NCBI GenBank assembly: GCA_035236585.1 | Contig: CP141134.1 | Span: 19,584,414-19,648,413, forward strand | Reading direction: 5' to 3' | Origin: Warburgia ugandensis | Lineage: Eukaryota > Streptophyta > Magnoliopsida > Canellales > Canellaceae | DNA: 64,000 bases | In this document: positions 29,435 through 43,110 of the stretch, one piece after another | Layout: each line of letters opens with the position of its first letter | Position numbering within the stretch: the first letter of the stretch is position 1 | Program-made: the position numbers and the translations under genes | Notes under the pieces: generated by a model | Database searches by the model: none | Seen by the model: only the letters and a program-made list of their open reading frames with translations | Told to the model about the DNA's origin: nothing

Positions 29435-29710
29435 AAATCTAGAAAGTGATCTAGACTGTCCAAATTCCAAACTCACCATTTACTCAAGATCATTAAGATT
29501 TTGAGGAATCTGACAAATCCAACTGTCAGATCTTTAATCAAGGACATGATGAAGACATTGATAAAGACTAATAAATCTAGAAAGTGATCTAGACTGTCCA
29601 AATTCCAAACTCACCATTTACTCGAGATCATTAAGATTTTGAGGAATCTGACAAATCCAACTGTCAGATCTTTAATCAAGGACATGATGAAGACATTGAT
29701 AAAGACTAAT
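29435..29710. repeat. 138-bp tandem duplication in 3' LTR of element I
   Basis: Two copies, starting at AAATCTAGAAAGTGATC (29435 and 29573). I see one difference (CTCAAGATC versus CTCGAGATC). The 5' LTR has one copy, so this arose after insertion. Confidence 0.92.
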
Positions 29711-29998
29711 AAATTTTTAGAAGACTAGATTTTAAGAAATTGATGATAAGAATTCTAGGGAAGTAAAAATTTCTTGTTTCTTTAGTTAAATTTTTGTATT
29801 TTTGGATTAGACCTCTGTAATTTCATTGATTAAACACTTTTGAAGTTTGATTGCATTTTTTTATTTAATTTTAATTTTTAAAGAATTAAATTTTGTTAAA
29901 ACTCCCAATTCTTAAAGTGAGTCCCTGTGGGATCGACCCGTATTTGTACATGCTATACCACAATAGTCCGTGCACTTACAAAAAACACAACAACAATC

Positions 29999-30860
29999 AT
30001 GGTTGAGACTAGAAGTGATGGCTTGAGTTCTAGAGGATTAGCATTGTGTGCACGTGATCCAGTCCAGGATGCTATAGGGCAAATAGCTTAGGCAATCACC
30101 AAAGCCATTGATACGGGAGCTTGACTTCAGGCCCCAGTTGCACCAGTCCCTCGAGCTCCTAGAGAGAGTGTAAGTAGGAAAACACTTACTATAAGAGTTC
30201 AGGATGTTGGAACCACCGAGGCAAGGATTGGTTAGTGTAGATCCAAAGGATCTTCAAGGCACTGAAAATTGATAAAGATTTGAGGGTAAGGGTGGCCACT
30301 TTTCAGCTCACAGGTGAGGCTATCCATTAGTGGTGGGCTGCAAAGGGTATTAGAGATAATGAGCAGTGGACTTGGGAACTCTTCAAGGATGCCTATCTAG
30401 GAAAATATTTTCCTAGTATATAGAGATGTTAAGGTAGCAGAGTTCTTGAGGCTCATACAACGTGACATGACCGTGGGATTGTATGTGGCCAAGTTTGACC
30501 AATTGTCACGTTATGCTCCATTAATGATCCCTACTTCTAGGGATAAGGTGTGCCAATTCATTTAGGGCCTAAGGCCTTTCATTCAACAGAGCTTAATATC
30601 CTTTAAATTGGAAGATTATGCGGAGGCTGTAGATAGAGTTCAATTGATTGAGCAGGATTAGGGCAGGGAAATGAGTGCACCAGATTTTAGGAAGAGAAGT
30701 TTTGGGAAATCTCACTAATATAGTAGCAAGGACAAGAGGAGGAAATGATACACTCCTCAGGCACAAAATGCTCAAACATGTTCTTTACCTCTAGGAATGG
30801 TAGATAAGACTTGTTTTGGTAGTGGTTAGGAAGGCCATTTCAAGAGAGACTATCCTATGG
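29999..30860 (+). pseudogene. Gag of element A, degenerate
   Basis: The frame opens at ATG 29999-30001 (MVETRSDGLSSRG) but meets stops early. The retrotransposon gag core is readable at 30240-30660: FQLTGEA, a Trp pair region, WTWELFKDAYLGKYF, FLRLIQRDMTVGLY and FVQ-type residues, then FIQQSLISFKLEDYAEAVDR. A zinc knuckle follows at 30812-30855 but is spoiled: reading C-F-G-S-G-stop-E-G-H-F-K-R-D-Y, only the first Cys and the His of the CCHC set remain. The protein would have formed the virus-like particle and bound RNA. Confidence 0.82.
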
Positions 30861-30959
30861 TGGGAGAGTGTACAGAGTAGCAACACGCCACATACTGAGG
30901 GGCGACCATCAATACAAAGGATAAATACGCTAGGTAGAGGCATACATCCTACTTCTGAG

Positions 30960-33900
30960 CAGAGGATGCAAGGTAAAGTTTATGCGCTAATGCATTTAAA
31001 CATCCAGCTTGACTACACCATTATAGAAGGTACATTTACACTTTTTCATACTTGGGTCAGAGTGTTATTTGAGTCTAGTGCGATGCATTCTTTTGTTTCA
31101 TCTTCAACTATTCGTGACTTAAGCTTGAACACCAAACCACTATATCGCAGTTGTCAATAGGGATGACTATTACCTCAAATAGAGTTTGTTGAGGATGTGA
31201 TATTAATATGCCAGGTCATAGGGTGACACTTAATTGGGTAGTAATGGATATTAATCCTTATGATGTAATCATGGGGATGGATTTCTTATATGAGTATTGT
31301 GCTGTTATTGATTACAATCAAAAGAGGGTTACTTTTGACTTACTTATTAGCATTCATTTTTATTTCTTCACCATAGATGATTATGGTTGCCACATGTCCA
31401 TGTTGGTTACAAATGCCAGAAAGACTATAATGGGTGGATGACGAGCATGGTGGGTCATGATGATGTTGATGCTAGTATTGAATCCATTTCAATAGTAAAG
31501 GAATTTTTAGATGTTTTCCCTAATGAAGTATAGGAGCTAAAGGTATAGTTGGAGGAGTTGCAAGATAAAGGTTTCATTGGCCTTAGCACTTCACCATGGG
31601 GAGCACCAGTGTTATTTGCAAGGAAGGAAGATGGCACATTAAGGTTATGTATTAACTACCGGCAACTGAATAGGGTGATGCTCAAGAACAAATACTCATT
31701 GCCAAAGATTGATGATCTATTTGATCAACTGAGGGGGATCTACATGTTTTTCTAAGATTGACTTACGATCTGGATACCATTAGCTATGAGTAAGGGATGA
31801 AGATATCCCTAAGATGGCTTTTGGGACTCGATATGGTCATTTCAAGTTTGTAATGATGCCTTTTGGACTAACAAATTCTCCAGCGACATTTGTGAGTCTG
31901 ATAAATAGGATCTTCCTCTCTTATTTAGATCAATTCATTATCATGTTTGTGGGTAATGTGTTGATATACTCGAGGTCAAAGGAGGAGTATGAACAATAAT
32001 TGTACATTACATTGTAGTTGTTGAGGGAACATCATTGTATGTGAAACTTAGCAAATGTGCATTTTGGGCAACAAGGGTAAATTTCCTTGTTCATGTAGTT
32101 TTTGGTGATGGGATTCAGCTGACCGATCAAAGATTGAAGTGATACTGAGTTGGGAAAGATTGAGGAGCGTGATCGAGATCAAGAGTTTCCTTGGGTTGGT
32201 AGGTTATTATGGGAGGTTTGTGAAGCACGTCTCATGCATTGCCACATCCATGATAAGGCTTGCAAAAAGGGTGTGGTATTTGAATGGGACGATTCATGTG
32301 AGCAATCATTTCAGAAGCTAAAGAAATGATTGACGTTGGCACCTATGCTTATCATTCCTGAGTGAGGTGTGGATTATGTTGTGTATTGTGATGCCTCACA
32401 CTTGGGAATGGGATATTCTTGATGCAGGAAGGAAGTACCATGGCATATGATTCTCGTTAGTTGAAGCCAAATGAGAAGAAATACCCTATTCATGACTTTG
32501 AGTTGGCAACGGTGGTGTTTGCATTGAAGCTCTAGAAACATTATTTGTATGGTGAAAATTTGGTGTCCTCATTGATCACAAAAGTTTGAAATATATCTTT
32601 ACTCCGAAAGATTTAAATGTGAGGCAGATTATATGGGTTGAGTAATTAGAGAACTTTGATTTCACACTTCAATATTACCTAGAAAAAACAAACGTCATTG
32701 CTAATGCACTAAGTAGAAAGTCTGGAGGTTGGCTCATCAAAAAGTTGTGCATTTTTATGTCAACTGATTGCTTAACCTTCTATACTACAAATTTTTTTGC
32801 TGGACCAGATGGGTGATGATGAGATTAAGAGTATTAGATCCCTACTAGAAGATGGTGAGAGTATCAAGTGTTGGACTGTGGCTCTTCTGGTGGGTTATGA
32901 CATTTGAGAATTGTTGATTGAGGTACCCTAGTCTAAATTTTCTATACATCCTAGTAGCGCAAAGATGTATCATTACCTTAGGAGACACTTTCGGTGGAAA
33001 ATCATAAAGAAGGACATTCCTGAGTTTGTTAATCGATGTTTGAGATGTCAGTTGGTTAAAGTAGAACATTAGAAACTTGTAGCATTACTACAACCTTTGC
33101 TGGTGGTAGAATGGAAGTGGGAGCACATTATCATAAATTTTGAGGTAGGTCTTCTGCATAGTAGGTAAGGTTGGAACAACATCTAGATGATTGTTGATAG
33201 ATTGTCCAAGTCAGCACACTTCCTGCTAGTGAAGGCAACTGATTCACTTGAGATATTGAGGTGACTATACATACCTGAGGTTGTAAGGTTACATGGCTAC
33301 TTGTATCTATTGTGGCAAATAAAGATTTGAGGTTTACTTCCCAATTCTAGAAGGGCTTAAAAGAAGTAATAGGTAAAAGGTTGACTTTAACTCTGCATTT
33401 CATCCCAAGACAAATGGGTAATCTGATAGAGTGATTTAGGTGCTCAAAGATATGTTGAGAGCTTGTGTGTTAGACTTTCAAGAGAAGTGGGCTAAACATC
33501 TGCCACTAGAGGAATTCTCATACAACAACAATTTCTAGTCCAGTATTGGATGGCACCATTTGAGGCATTGTATGGTAGATCGTGCTTATCCCTAATTTGT
33601 TAGGCAGAGGTTGGTGAGACATTATTGTTAGGCCTTAAGTTAGTCAGCGAGACTATAGAAAATGTGAAGGAAATCAGACAATGGCTGTTGATGCTCAGAG
33701 TAGAACCAAGAGCTATGCTGACTGAAGGAGGCAACCATTGGAGTTTGAGGTAGGAGATCATGTGTTCCTAAAAGCCCGACCAAGACCAAAAGTGATACGT
33801 TTTGGCAAGAGTGGGAAGCTATCTCCTTCATTTATTGGACTTTTTAAGATTCTAGAATGGGTTGGAGAAGTTACTTATCATATGGCCTTGCCTCCATAGT

Positions 33901-34195
33901 TATCACAGATTCATGATGTTTTTCACGTATCAATGTTGCGGAAGTACGAGTCGAACCCTTCTCATGTTCGTGACTAGACAAATCTTATCATCCATGAGGA
34001 TGTTTCATAAAAGAAGCCGATATGGGTGGTTGACCAAAGTGAATAGGTTTTGTGCTGAAAAGTGATACCACTTGTAAAAGTTGTAGAGCAACATTACAGG
34101 GCATAAGAAGTCACATGAGAGCTGGAGTAGGAAATCCAGCAAAAATACCCAGAACTGTTTGAGGACTCTGGTATCTATTTAAATTTCAAGGGAAA
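30960..34195 (+). pseudogene. Pol of element A (PR-RT-RH-IN-chromodomain), dead
   Basis: Domains in order, broken by many stops and frameshifts. Protease about 30985-31440: the Asp-Ser-Gly site reads Glu-Ser-Ser (31071-31079), and DVIMGMDFL with AVIDYNQKRVTF follow. Reverse transcriptase about 31540-32000: [22 protein letters not shown] and MPFGLTNSPATF are clear, but the catalytic Asp-Asp motif reads FVGN (31946-31956). RNase H about 32370-32720: YCDASHLGMG. Integrase about 32960-33760: RRHFRWKIIKKDI, a CLRCQ zinc-binding piece, SKSAHFL and MAPFEALYGR. Integrase tail and chromodomain-like end about 33890-34190: IHDVFHVSMLRKY and IPLVKV, then EIQQKYPELFED. The final segment supports the Tekay/Del chromovirus lineage. 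Confidence 0.88.
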
Positions 34196-34202
34196 AATTT
34201 CT

Positions 34203-34217
34203 TTAAGGGGGAACTGT
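34203..34217 (+). other. Polypurine tract of element A
   Basis: TTAAGGGGGAACT sits next to the 3' LTR start. Polypurine tracts prime plus-strand DNA synthesis in LTR retrotransposons. The LTR start is either TGTTGTCACACC (34215) or TGTCACACC (34218). Confidence 0.75.
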
Positions 34218-37200
34218 TGTCACACCCATGTCCTAAGATTAGGGTAAAAAGGTAATTAACTTGTTGATTTTCTCAAATTTTGTAAAACAGGACAAACAAG
34301 GCTAGATTGAGTGGGCCCTACATGAGTTTAGGTATCCATCGAGCACGAATTCTAGAAAATTGAAAACTCTAAACCTTGTTGAATTGTTCATATAGCTAAG
34401 AGTTTAATTACTTGAAACTCCACTTTAGATTCATAGCAATTTTCATACAATTTTAATTTAAATTGAATTTTTATTAAAATTTTAAGAAATTTCAAAAAAA
34501 AAAATTTTAATATTGAAATTAGACCACAAGAATTTAATTTTAGGATTATGCTTGATAAAAGCTTTCCAACAACACTAAGAATGCATAAAAAGGAGACTGA
34601 GACCCAAAAATTCAAAAATTTTACAATTGAAGTGAAGGGGGTCCAAATTGATAATGGCATCCTCCCATTTAACTATCGTAACCCAGTGACTCACGTGGAG
34701 TGGCTCTACATGCGGGATTCAGACTCACCATGTGGAGCTCCACTTCAACACGTCAAGGAAGAAAAATAGGGCAAAGGCCATCACTCGATGACTTTCCCCC
34801 ATTTACCCTTCTCCCCCACCACTGCCGACCAATCAGAAGGAAAAAAACCAGCCGATCCTCCTCTCGGATGACTACGAACGGCACCAATGACCTATAATAG
34901 TGAAAATCCCATCAAGTTTGGTGATAACTATGGAGAAAAGTTCTTGGATCAATGATCCATCTTCGGATGACGACCAACAACAGGTAGGCCATTCACCCCC
35001 CTCCTCTCTCTTTCATTCTTTTCCTTCCCCCTTCTTTCCCTCTCAGCTCCTTTGGTGACCATTACTACTGCTACTATTACTATCTTTCCATGACAGAAAT
35101 GGTGAAGACGACTGTTGAAAAACACAGTCAATGGAACAACATCTGATCAATGATCAAAATTGGTCATTATGTTTCTTAAGTGATTACGAGTAAAACCCCT
35201 TTAGTTTCATGAAGATTTGTCAAGTCATGATGCTAGAACTGAGAAAAATAGTAGTTAGGGTCATTATAAAAACCCTAATAACATTTGACCAAAAACCTTG
35301 ATTTTAGTAGAAATTTAGGATGGAAAACACACAAAAAAACTAAATTTTGGGTTATTTTGAACATTCCCATATAAAAAATTATATAAATGGGAATTGTCTA
35401 TGCCGCTGATGACGACTAAAATCTGAGCATGTTCTCCAGCAATGGTATCTTTCTAGTAAACCCCTAAAAATTGAAAAAAAATTTGTGATTTGGATAAATC
35501 ACACATGATCTTTTCATCCATAAAGATAGATCATTGACTATGAATCAATTGATCCATAAATTTTTGATAAAAAAACTTAGTAGTGATTAGGGGAAAAAAA
35601 CTGAGACCTAAGCATCCAACCATTAAAAACACAATCAGAAGGTAGATCTATGTAAAATGTGACTTCAATTATACAGCAGTAATGAATTGTGACAAAAATG
35701 ACAGACCAATTATAGACTAGTTAATGCAAGGTCTGACCTTACCATCCAAAACTTGATCGATGATGGCCGAATGTTAGGAAAGGTGATCAGACCATGGATT
35801 ATGGTTGAAATCATCAAATTGCTAGGCAAATTACCTTTAATAATGTGAGTTGAAACCTCTAAGGGTAACCACATTGATCTAGACCGTTGATTAAAGGTCA
35901 ATGGTGCAGATCTAAGTAGATAGTGACTAATTGGTGTCTTAATTGTCAATCTAGATATCAAAGGTTAGATCAATTACATTACAAGTAGATATCTTGAAGT
36001 AATTATAGTAACTTGCATAGCATTGAAATTTACATACAACTTATATTCTCAATCTAGGTTATGAATATGATTTGAACGGTATTGCTAATTGATTTGTGAG
36101 TTGTACTGAGAACTCAAGTAAGAACCCTAAATCCTTCCTTATCTTTAAATTCTTGTTGATTTGTTCACTTCATATTTAAGATTATGGATCTGTAAAATAT
36201 ACGCATTATTATATTGATTGCATGGATGATATGAATTGCAATTACTTGTTGAAATTGTCATGTGATATTCTAATTAACATGCTTAACTATTATGATGATT
36301 TTAATTGTGATAAAATGTGTCAATCCTAAGATAGTAAGCCCTAAGGGCCACCTAGTGGACTATGGTGATGCCTTCCAAGATGGTAAACCCTAAGGGGCAG
36401 GGCTACCTAGTTGATTGTAACTAAGGTGAAGCCAACAAAGGTGGTAAATCTTGAGGAATGGATTGTCGGTTTTTGAGCCTCCCAAGATGGTAAACCCTAA
36501 GGGAAAGGGCTGCTTGGTTCTTTAGTATCATGGCAAAGTCATCCAAGATGGTAAACCTTGAGAGATAAGCTATCAGGTGTTAAGCCTCCCAAGATGATAA
36601 ACCCTGAGGGAAAGGGCTGCCTGGTCCTTTGGGATCTTGGTGGAGCCACTCAAGATGGTAAATCTTGAGGGATGAGTTGTTAAACATTGATTCTCCCAAG
36701 GTGGTCAACCTTGAGCAAAAGGGCTGCCAGCTTGGTTGTGACTATGGTGGAGCCACCTAAGATGGTAAATCCTGAGGGAACCTGACATTGGAGCTACCCA
36801 AGATGGTAAACCCTAAGGGAAAGGGCTACTTGGTTCTTTGGAACCATGGTGGAGCCACCCAAGATGGTAAATTCTGAGGGTCTGGTTCCCTTATGCATGA
36901 TACTTATAGTGGGTTACACAAGATGGTAAACCTTGAGGGAGATGACTACTTGATTAGTGTAATGATGTAATATTTGCTTATTATTCTAAGGGAATAATTA
37001 AATGAAATACACTCTTGCATGGTCTATTTACATGCTTGGATTAATGTTTTATAGTTTGAATTTGGAATAAACTGTATTTTTGTATTGATATTAGTATGTT
37101 ATATGTAATAATACATGCTAATTACTTTGTTGATATTGGTTAAAAATGGAAATGAGTGTCCCATGATTGGATATGAATGTGGAGTTGAGCTAAGCTCATC

Positions 37201-37808
37201 AAGAATAGTAGGATATGCATGGGTTTAGTTTTTTTTCCTTACTGAGCTTCATAGCTCATATTATTATTTTTTAGGTACCAGTCAAACTGACAAAGGAAAG
37301 GCTCTTAATGGAAATGAATGAAGCCTGAGTAGTTGATGTTATCATATAATGTGTTATATATGCATGTGTGGTATTGACCATAAGTTGAACTATATGATCT
37401 AATGAGTAATCCTATGCATATGCTTCTAACATTTTGCACATTTTTATGTTGATCATATGTGCATGGGATTTAGTTAGAACTTCAAGTTAGCAAGGAGTTT
37501 TAGTAAATTTACTGTGGAGAATGAGTCTCTTATAAACATTTAAAATTGTTATACTATTTATCTGGTGAACTACATTGCACGTGTAAATGCTTAGGTCCAA
37601 AAAATAGAGAAAAATTGAACAAAATTTTGGTAGAACTATGTGTTTAAAATTCAACCATTTAAATCATGACTTGCATGGGACAAAAACATCTAACTCTTTT
37701 AATACTTCCGCTGTGATATAAAAATTAAAGGGCCACATAGGCTTCTCTTGAACCAATCACTATGTTTGATTGCATTAAACTGTAGCCTCAGGGTTTGTGG
37801 TCACTACA
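34218..37808 (+). repeat. 3' LTR of element A
   Basis: About 3,591 bp, TGTCACACCC...TCACTACA. Matches 17322-20886. It contains the minisatellite at 36325-36935. Right of its end, TATAAAGCTACC resumes the O LTR (compare 7638). Confidence 0.87.
36325..36935. repeat. Minisatellite in 3' LTR of element A
   Basis: Again about 12 copies of an AAGATGGTAAACC-type core with alternating short and long spacing, co-linear with the 5' LTR array. Confidence 0.87.
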
Positions 37809-39517
37809 TATAAAGCTACCAATATAAAGTATAATGGTATACAAAAAAAACCCATAAAGGAATTTAAGAGAAAATAATTCTAAAAGGGTGAACTAGCTAA
37901 GGGAAAATGGACCTAAACTAAAGTGGTGAACATGGAAAAAAAAGACGAAGAAATTCAAGAGTGGATTTCCAATGTCTAAGATACCTATTTTCTTGGTTGT
38001 CACTACTAGAGAACAACTAACTTAAATCTTGGTTGAATAATGAAGAAAAACTAAAGAATGGAGGTAAGAGAGGAGGGGGATTGAAGGCTAGAGTGTTGCA
38101 TGTAATCTAAGGTACAAAACAAGGAAAACTTAGAGTAATAAAACTAAATAAAAACAAGTAAATGACTAACCTAAATTAAAGAACAATTAACCAAGACATA
38201 ACTAGAAAAACTAAAGTAAGGAAAGCATAAAAAAATTCTCAAAGTCTAGCAGCAACAAAGCACTAAAGAAAAGCTTGATTTCAAGGTGTCTTACCCACCT
38301 CTATTTGGAAAATTAGTACAAACCATGGGGGTGTATATAGATGAGTGGGTTATTAACTTCAAAAAGAGTTAATGCATGAAGAAAGGCTCTAGGGTTAGGG
38401 TAGTGAATGGGAAAGGTTAGGATTTTTGGAGGAGGAAGTTTAGGTAGGAATGATGTCATAAATATGACATAAGAGAGATAGCGGGGATGGGCTAACTGGT
38501 TATTAATTTTGGAAGTGGGACCCATCATTTTTCATGGAAGGAAAGTGGCTCTCCACCCTCCTAATTGGATGAAATTTGAATGGTTGGAAGAGTGGGAAAA
38601 TAGGAAAGAAAGTGAGGAAAAAGTGGAAGAAAACCTAGTGTTTTTACATGTATATATGAACTTTGATATAGGGTTTCCTCATTTGGAAACCACTTGATTT
38701 TGCAAACTAAGTAGGGAGATGTCCTCCTCTTGGATGGTGGTCTCCTTCCTTGACTTAAAAACATGGAACCCTAAGATGAATGGTAGTTTAGGAATGGGAA
38801 ATGGGTTAAGAAAGTGGATTTTTCTCTCTTGGTGGGTCCCTTAATGCATGATCATCTTATCTTTACATTAATCTCTCAAAATCCTTTAAAAATCACACTT
38901 TTAACATGAGAAAGTTGCTTGAATTGATGCTCCAATCATTTGGATCCATGTGGCACTTCTCCTTGGCTTAATGGTTCACTTTGATGACTCATTCTTTAGT
39001 GGCTTTGGTAGCTTCAATGCTTGACTTCAAGGCTTGGGTAACTTGTATGTATTATCATTCTTTCTCATGGCTACATGCAAAGGTAGTAGAAATGCATGGA
39101 TTTTTTCATGGATCATTTTAATCACTTTTTCCTCTATCCAGTTTCTGTATTACATGCCTTAAGGTGATCTTGAACCTTCATCACACCTTGGTTTGATGAC
39201 ATTTAGGCGGCTTGCTTAGGTTTCTGAGTTAGACTAGGAAACCTCATGAATGGCCTTAATTCTTATCAAGCTTGGCCTTTGGATTACCTTCTCAATGCCT
39301 AAAAAAGAAGAAAATTCCTAATTAAATCTTAACAAATTATAATCATTCACATACTTTGGATTAGCTTTTGAACCTACAGAATATCAAACTTTTGAATTAT
39401 TAGGTCAGAAATGCATGTGTTACAAAATTTCGACCAAAAATCCTAATTCAACACTATAAGTTATAACACATGGGCCACTAACTGGGAACTTTTTTATATA
39501 AAATTGAACACTTATCA
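37809..39517 (-). repeat. 5' LTR of element O, right piece
   Basis: Matches about 7638-9360. It ends CACTTATCA on the plus strand (TGATAAGTG on the minus strand), followed by TTTAT at 39518-39522. The 71-residue minus-strand frame (38313-38528) is not conserved as a gene. Confidence 0.85.
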
Positions 39518-39522
39518 TTTAT

Positions 39523-40289
39523 CTAAGAAGCACTCTGTAGTCATGTTTATTGAATGTTTTAGAAGATAGATTAGGTCCTATATACAAAACACTTTTGCAC
39601 ACCATAATGTATGTCTAGGATCTCTACCCAAGATGTTAGAGAAAATATCATCTTCATATAAAAGGCAATATTGCATGTATCAAGTGTATTATTATGTGGA
39701 TTCCCACTCCTAGTTCTCACATGAGAATTACTTACGATTTAGAAGGAATGAGGATTCTATTTCTCCCCATCTTGTAATTCTCAATCACCTTTACATAGAA
39801 TCCCTACAATGTTATGTAAGGTTCTTATTATCATCCCATGATTAACTTGCCCAATCTTCTTGTCATCTAACTAACTTCAATATAGTACACTATAATGCAT
39901 AGTTGGCATATGATAAGAGAGATGCGTTGCTTTATTAATAAATAGAGAAAATAAGAATTACATAAAATGGTAAATGATGGTTATTGAACATGCCCTTAGC
40001 AAATAGATGGAAGATAACTGCCTATTCTTGTGAGATTTTGAAAAAGTTTAACTTCACTAGGAACATCTGAACTATTTTCTTGGATAATGCATAAACTCTA
40101 AAAAGGGAAACTTTTCATAGCAGTTTTGAACTCAACCCTATGCCCTTCAAACTTTCTAAATTTGATGTCTCTTCTCCTGCAATGAGTATACAACTTTTGA
40201 TAGTAGTTCTGAACTCAACCTTGTGTCCTTCAAGCTTTTTAAATTTATATCTCTCTTCTCCTACAATGAGTATGTAATTGCTACCTCTT
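39523..40289. other. Flank right of element O, no gene seen
   Basis: AT-rich sequence. A near duplicate pair (GAACTCAACCYTRTGYCCTTC near 40129 and 40209, period about 80 bp) is visible. It may continue the eroded MULE transposon, but I cannot show it. Confidence 0.4.
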
Positions 40290-40549
40290 TAGGCTCAATA
40301 ATATTAGTGAATTACATGATAGTGTTGAAGGTGGAAGAGCCATACCCCTATCTTGCATCATACACATGGAAGTTGGTCTTCTTTCTTTTTCCCTCTAGTA
40401 CATGGCTCATCTTCAGAAAATGGCTTAAAATTAATAATTCTAGATAATCTGATAGAATATGCACATCCTCCAGAACATTAGTTCATGAATTTTGGAGGTA
40501 GGAATTGTCCACCTTGTCTTTGATGGTGTTGCAACTAACTTGGGAGGAA

Positions 40550-40892
40550 AAAGTTAGTAGTTCCCCTTTCCATCTCTTTTCTTTGTCTCTATTACCATGG
40601 TCCTTTCCTCATCCACCTCTTCATCCTCTATGAGAACATCATAATCCATATTAAAGACTCTCCTAAGCTCAAAGTTAGCACTCATCTTTAGAATGAGCAG
40701 CAGCTTCACGATCTCCATCCCCATCTGTACTTGTAACATCTTCATTACCTTGCTCTTGTTCAACCACCATATCGTGCATCTCTTCATCAACTACATTAGT
40801 CATTGTAACTAGCTCTTAAGACTCTCTTTCTCATGCAATTCTATGTATATCACTATAGTTCCACCATCAACAAAAATTTTAGCCATGTCTAG
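40550..40892 (-). pseudogene. MULE transposase N-terminal region, downstream piece
   Basis: Read on the minus strand from 40892: DVLDMAKIFVDGGTIVIYIE, then an acidic linker including DEEMHDMVVEQEQGNED and MDYDVLIEDEEVDEER. The first part resembles the end of the N-terminal PB1-like domain of plant Mutator-like transposases; acidic linkers commonly follow it. Stops and frame changes are present. The zinc-finger and DDE catalytic regions expected further downstream (toward lower coordinates) were not found. Continuity with 50090-50265 across the inserted Copia LTR is the key support. Confidence 0.65.
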
Positions 40893-41399
40893 TGTTGATT
40901 CAAGCCTCCATATTTTGAGGACAAAAAATAATCTATTTTGAATCATTTTAACTTATTTCCAAGTGTGCATATGTTTATCTTTATTTATATGCAAATAGGA
41001 ATCAGAAGGATGAAGTCCTTGATCAAATTATCTTTGTCTCGCAATTTTAGTCAATTAAAATTGGGACTTAGTTGACTGATGAGACCTAGCTACAAGAAGA
41101 ATTCATATCTAGTCTATTTAAATGCAAATAGTGTCTACCAAATGAAAATTAAGTCAATTAGATCAGAATAGAAGCAAATAAAATGATTCTCTTAAAACCA
41201 AGTTGACTATTTGTGCACATTTAGTCAACTACTTTTATATGTTCTTCCCAAGACTTGAAGATCTCAATTTTTGCTAACTACTTGAAGAAGCGAACTAGAT
41301 TAAAGAACTAAGGATTTCACATGAATCGACTATTTTATTCCAATAAGACTAGGATGCTTTTTCCTAAAACTTAGCTTCTTTTTTTTTTTGAAAATTGGG

Positions 41400-41525
41400 T
41401 CAGCTAAGTGCTTAATAAAGATGCTTGATTGAGAAATCAACAAACTAATTTAGAATTCAAGGTTTGTTAAGTGTTTAAGAAAGATGCTTGCTTGAGAAAT
41501 TAGCCAACAAATTTTGAATTCAAGT
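41400..41525. repeat. Imperfect ~63-bp tandem duplication in the Copia LTR
   Basis: 41400-41462 and 41463-41525 share the order TAAGTGYTTAA, AAAGATGCTTG, TTGAGAAAT, AATTCAAG. Old and diverged. Confidence 0.8.
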
Positions 41526-41772
41526 TGACTAGATGATGAACTAGATAGGTTTAAATTATAGGTAGAAAACAGGTTGACTAGGCATGAAGAACATGCAACT
41601 ATACTTCAATGGTAAAAATTTAGATTTTTAGTGAAAGGGAATTTAGTCGGCTAAAATTGTTAAAATAGCTTATTAGACAAGACACAAATTTGCCATTTCT
41701 CAATTCAAAATTGATATTAGGTCTCCTATATGGTTAAGGATGCTATCTAATAGATAAGAATTGGTCTCTAAT

Positions 41773-43107
41773 TGTAACAAACCTCAATTTGGGTCCACTT
41801 TTGTGTACTTACATTACATTTTTAATTAGAATGTAATAAGGAATTGAATTCCATTGAAATTGAATTTCATAGAAATGACCTTTTTGAAAACTCAAAATTT
41901 GACTCTGAAACATCAAAATTTGGAATGTACATATCTAGAAGATTCCAATGACACAGTTTATGCAAAACAGTGATTGGGCAAAAAACCCCAAAATTTTATA
42001 AAATTTAAAGGGATCAAAATTGATAACGACACCCTCTGTAATCCCACCAGACACATGTGGGAGTTGAGCTTGATATGCAAGGGGTTGAGCCACCACGTGG
42101 AGCTCCATTCCAAAGGGACAAGTTCAAACCTTAAGAGGCAGGCTGAACGAGAAGAATCCTACAAAACCCTTCCCTTAGTGTCTGATCGACGTCAATGACC
42201 ATACAAACCCCCTCAATTGAAACAACATGTGACTATGCATAGTTCATGAAATACTTTGCAATGTTTATTATTACTTTTGAAATAGCATGTGTGGATGCCT
42301 TCAATTGAAGAAAATTGAAATGATTTAGCATGAATTTGCAATTATACTATTTTATTATGCATCTTATTCTTCAAAATTGTATGACATATAACTATGGATT
42401 TTTGTTGGATTTGAAATAGTATAAATTATCATTTTTCATGATAAAACTTCCTACCAAGTGCAAGTTGGCTGAGATATTGTAGTTTTTTCACAATTTCTTA
42501 GCTTGAAAGAAATAGAATAGAAGAAAGAAAACAAAAGATCGAGTTAGGAGTTAGAAGAATTCAACAATATTAATTTCAAAGTAGGTGCATAGACATATTG
42601 AGAATTGTTCAAAAGTCTTATAGTAAATCATTGTATTATGATTTAATGTACTTGGATAAGTGGGATTGTGATATTGAACCTTGTATATATGACTATGGCT
42701 AGATTGATCTTGGTAGAAACTATTTAATTTCTAAAATATTTCTTTTTATTTTGATTAAACTTTGATTTTTTAAAAATATATAAAAGTGTGTATGTGTGAT
42801 TGAATGGAGACAAAGCCCCCCTTTTTATTATTTTTATATATTGTGTCTATTAAGGACATCATATCACATGCAAAAAATTTCTTTGAGTCCAATATATAAA
42901 GAAGACTATCAAATTTTTGGTAGAAATGAAACAATCATTTTATAGAAAGTTTGTGTTATTGTGAAAGAAAAATAACGTTGGGATTTTCATAAGTCTTTTT
43001 ATATAAGTTATTTTCCTCCATTTGATTTTTAAAGCATCTTCAAAGCTTGAGTTCCCACATTTGGAAATTTTTTTTATGAAAAAGTTATATAAAAACTCGA
43101 CTTCTCA
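41773..43107 (+). repeat. 5' LTR of element B, with large internal deletion
   Basis: 1,335 bp against about 3,875 bp for the 3' LTR. The match runs to about 42225 (3' LTR 46130) and resumes at about 42230 (3' LTR 48745), so about 2.6 kb is missing. Confidence 0.85.
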
Positions 43108-43110
43108 TAG

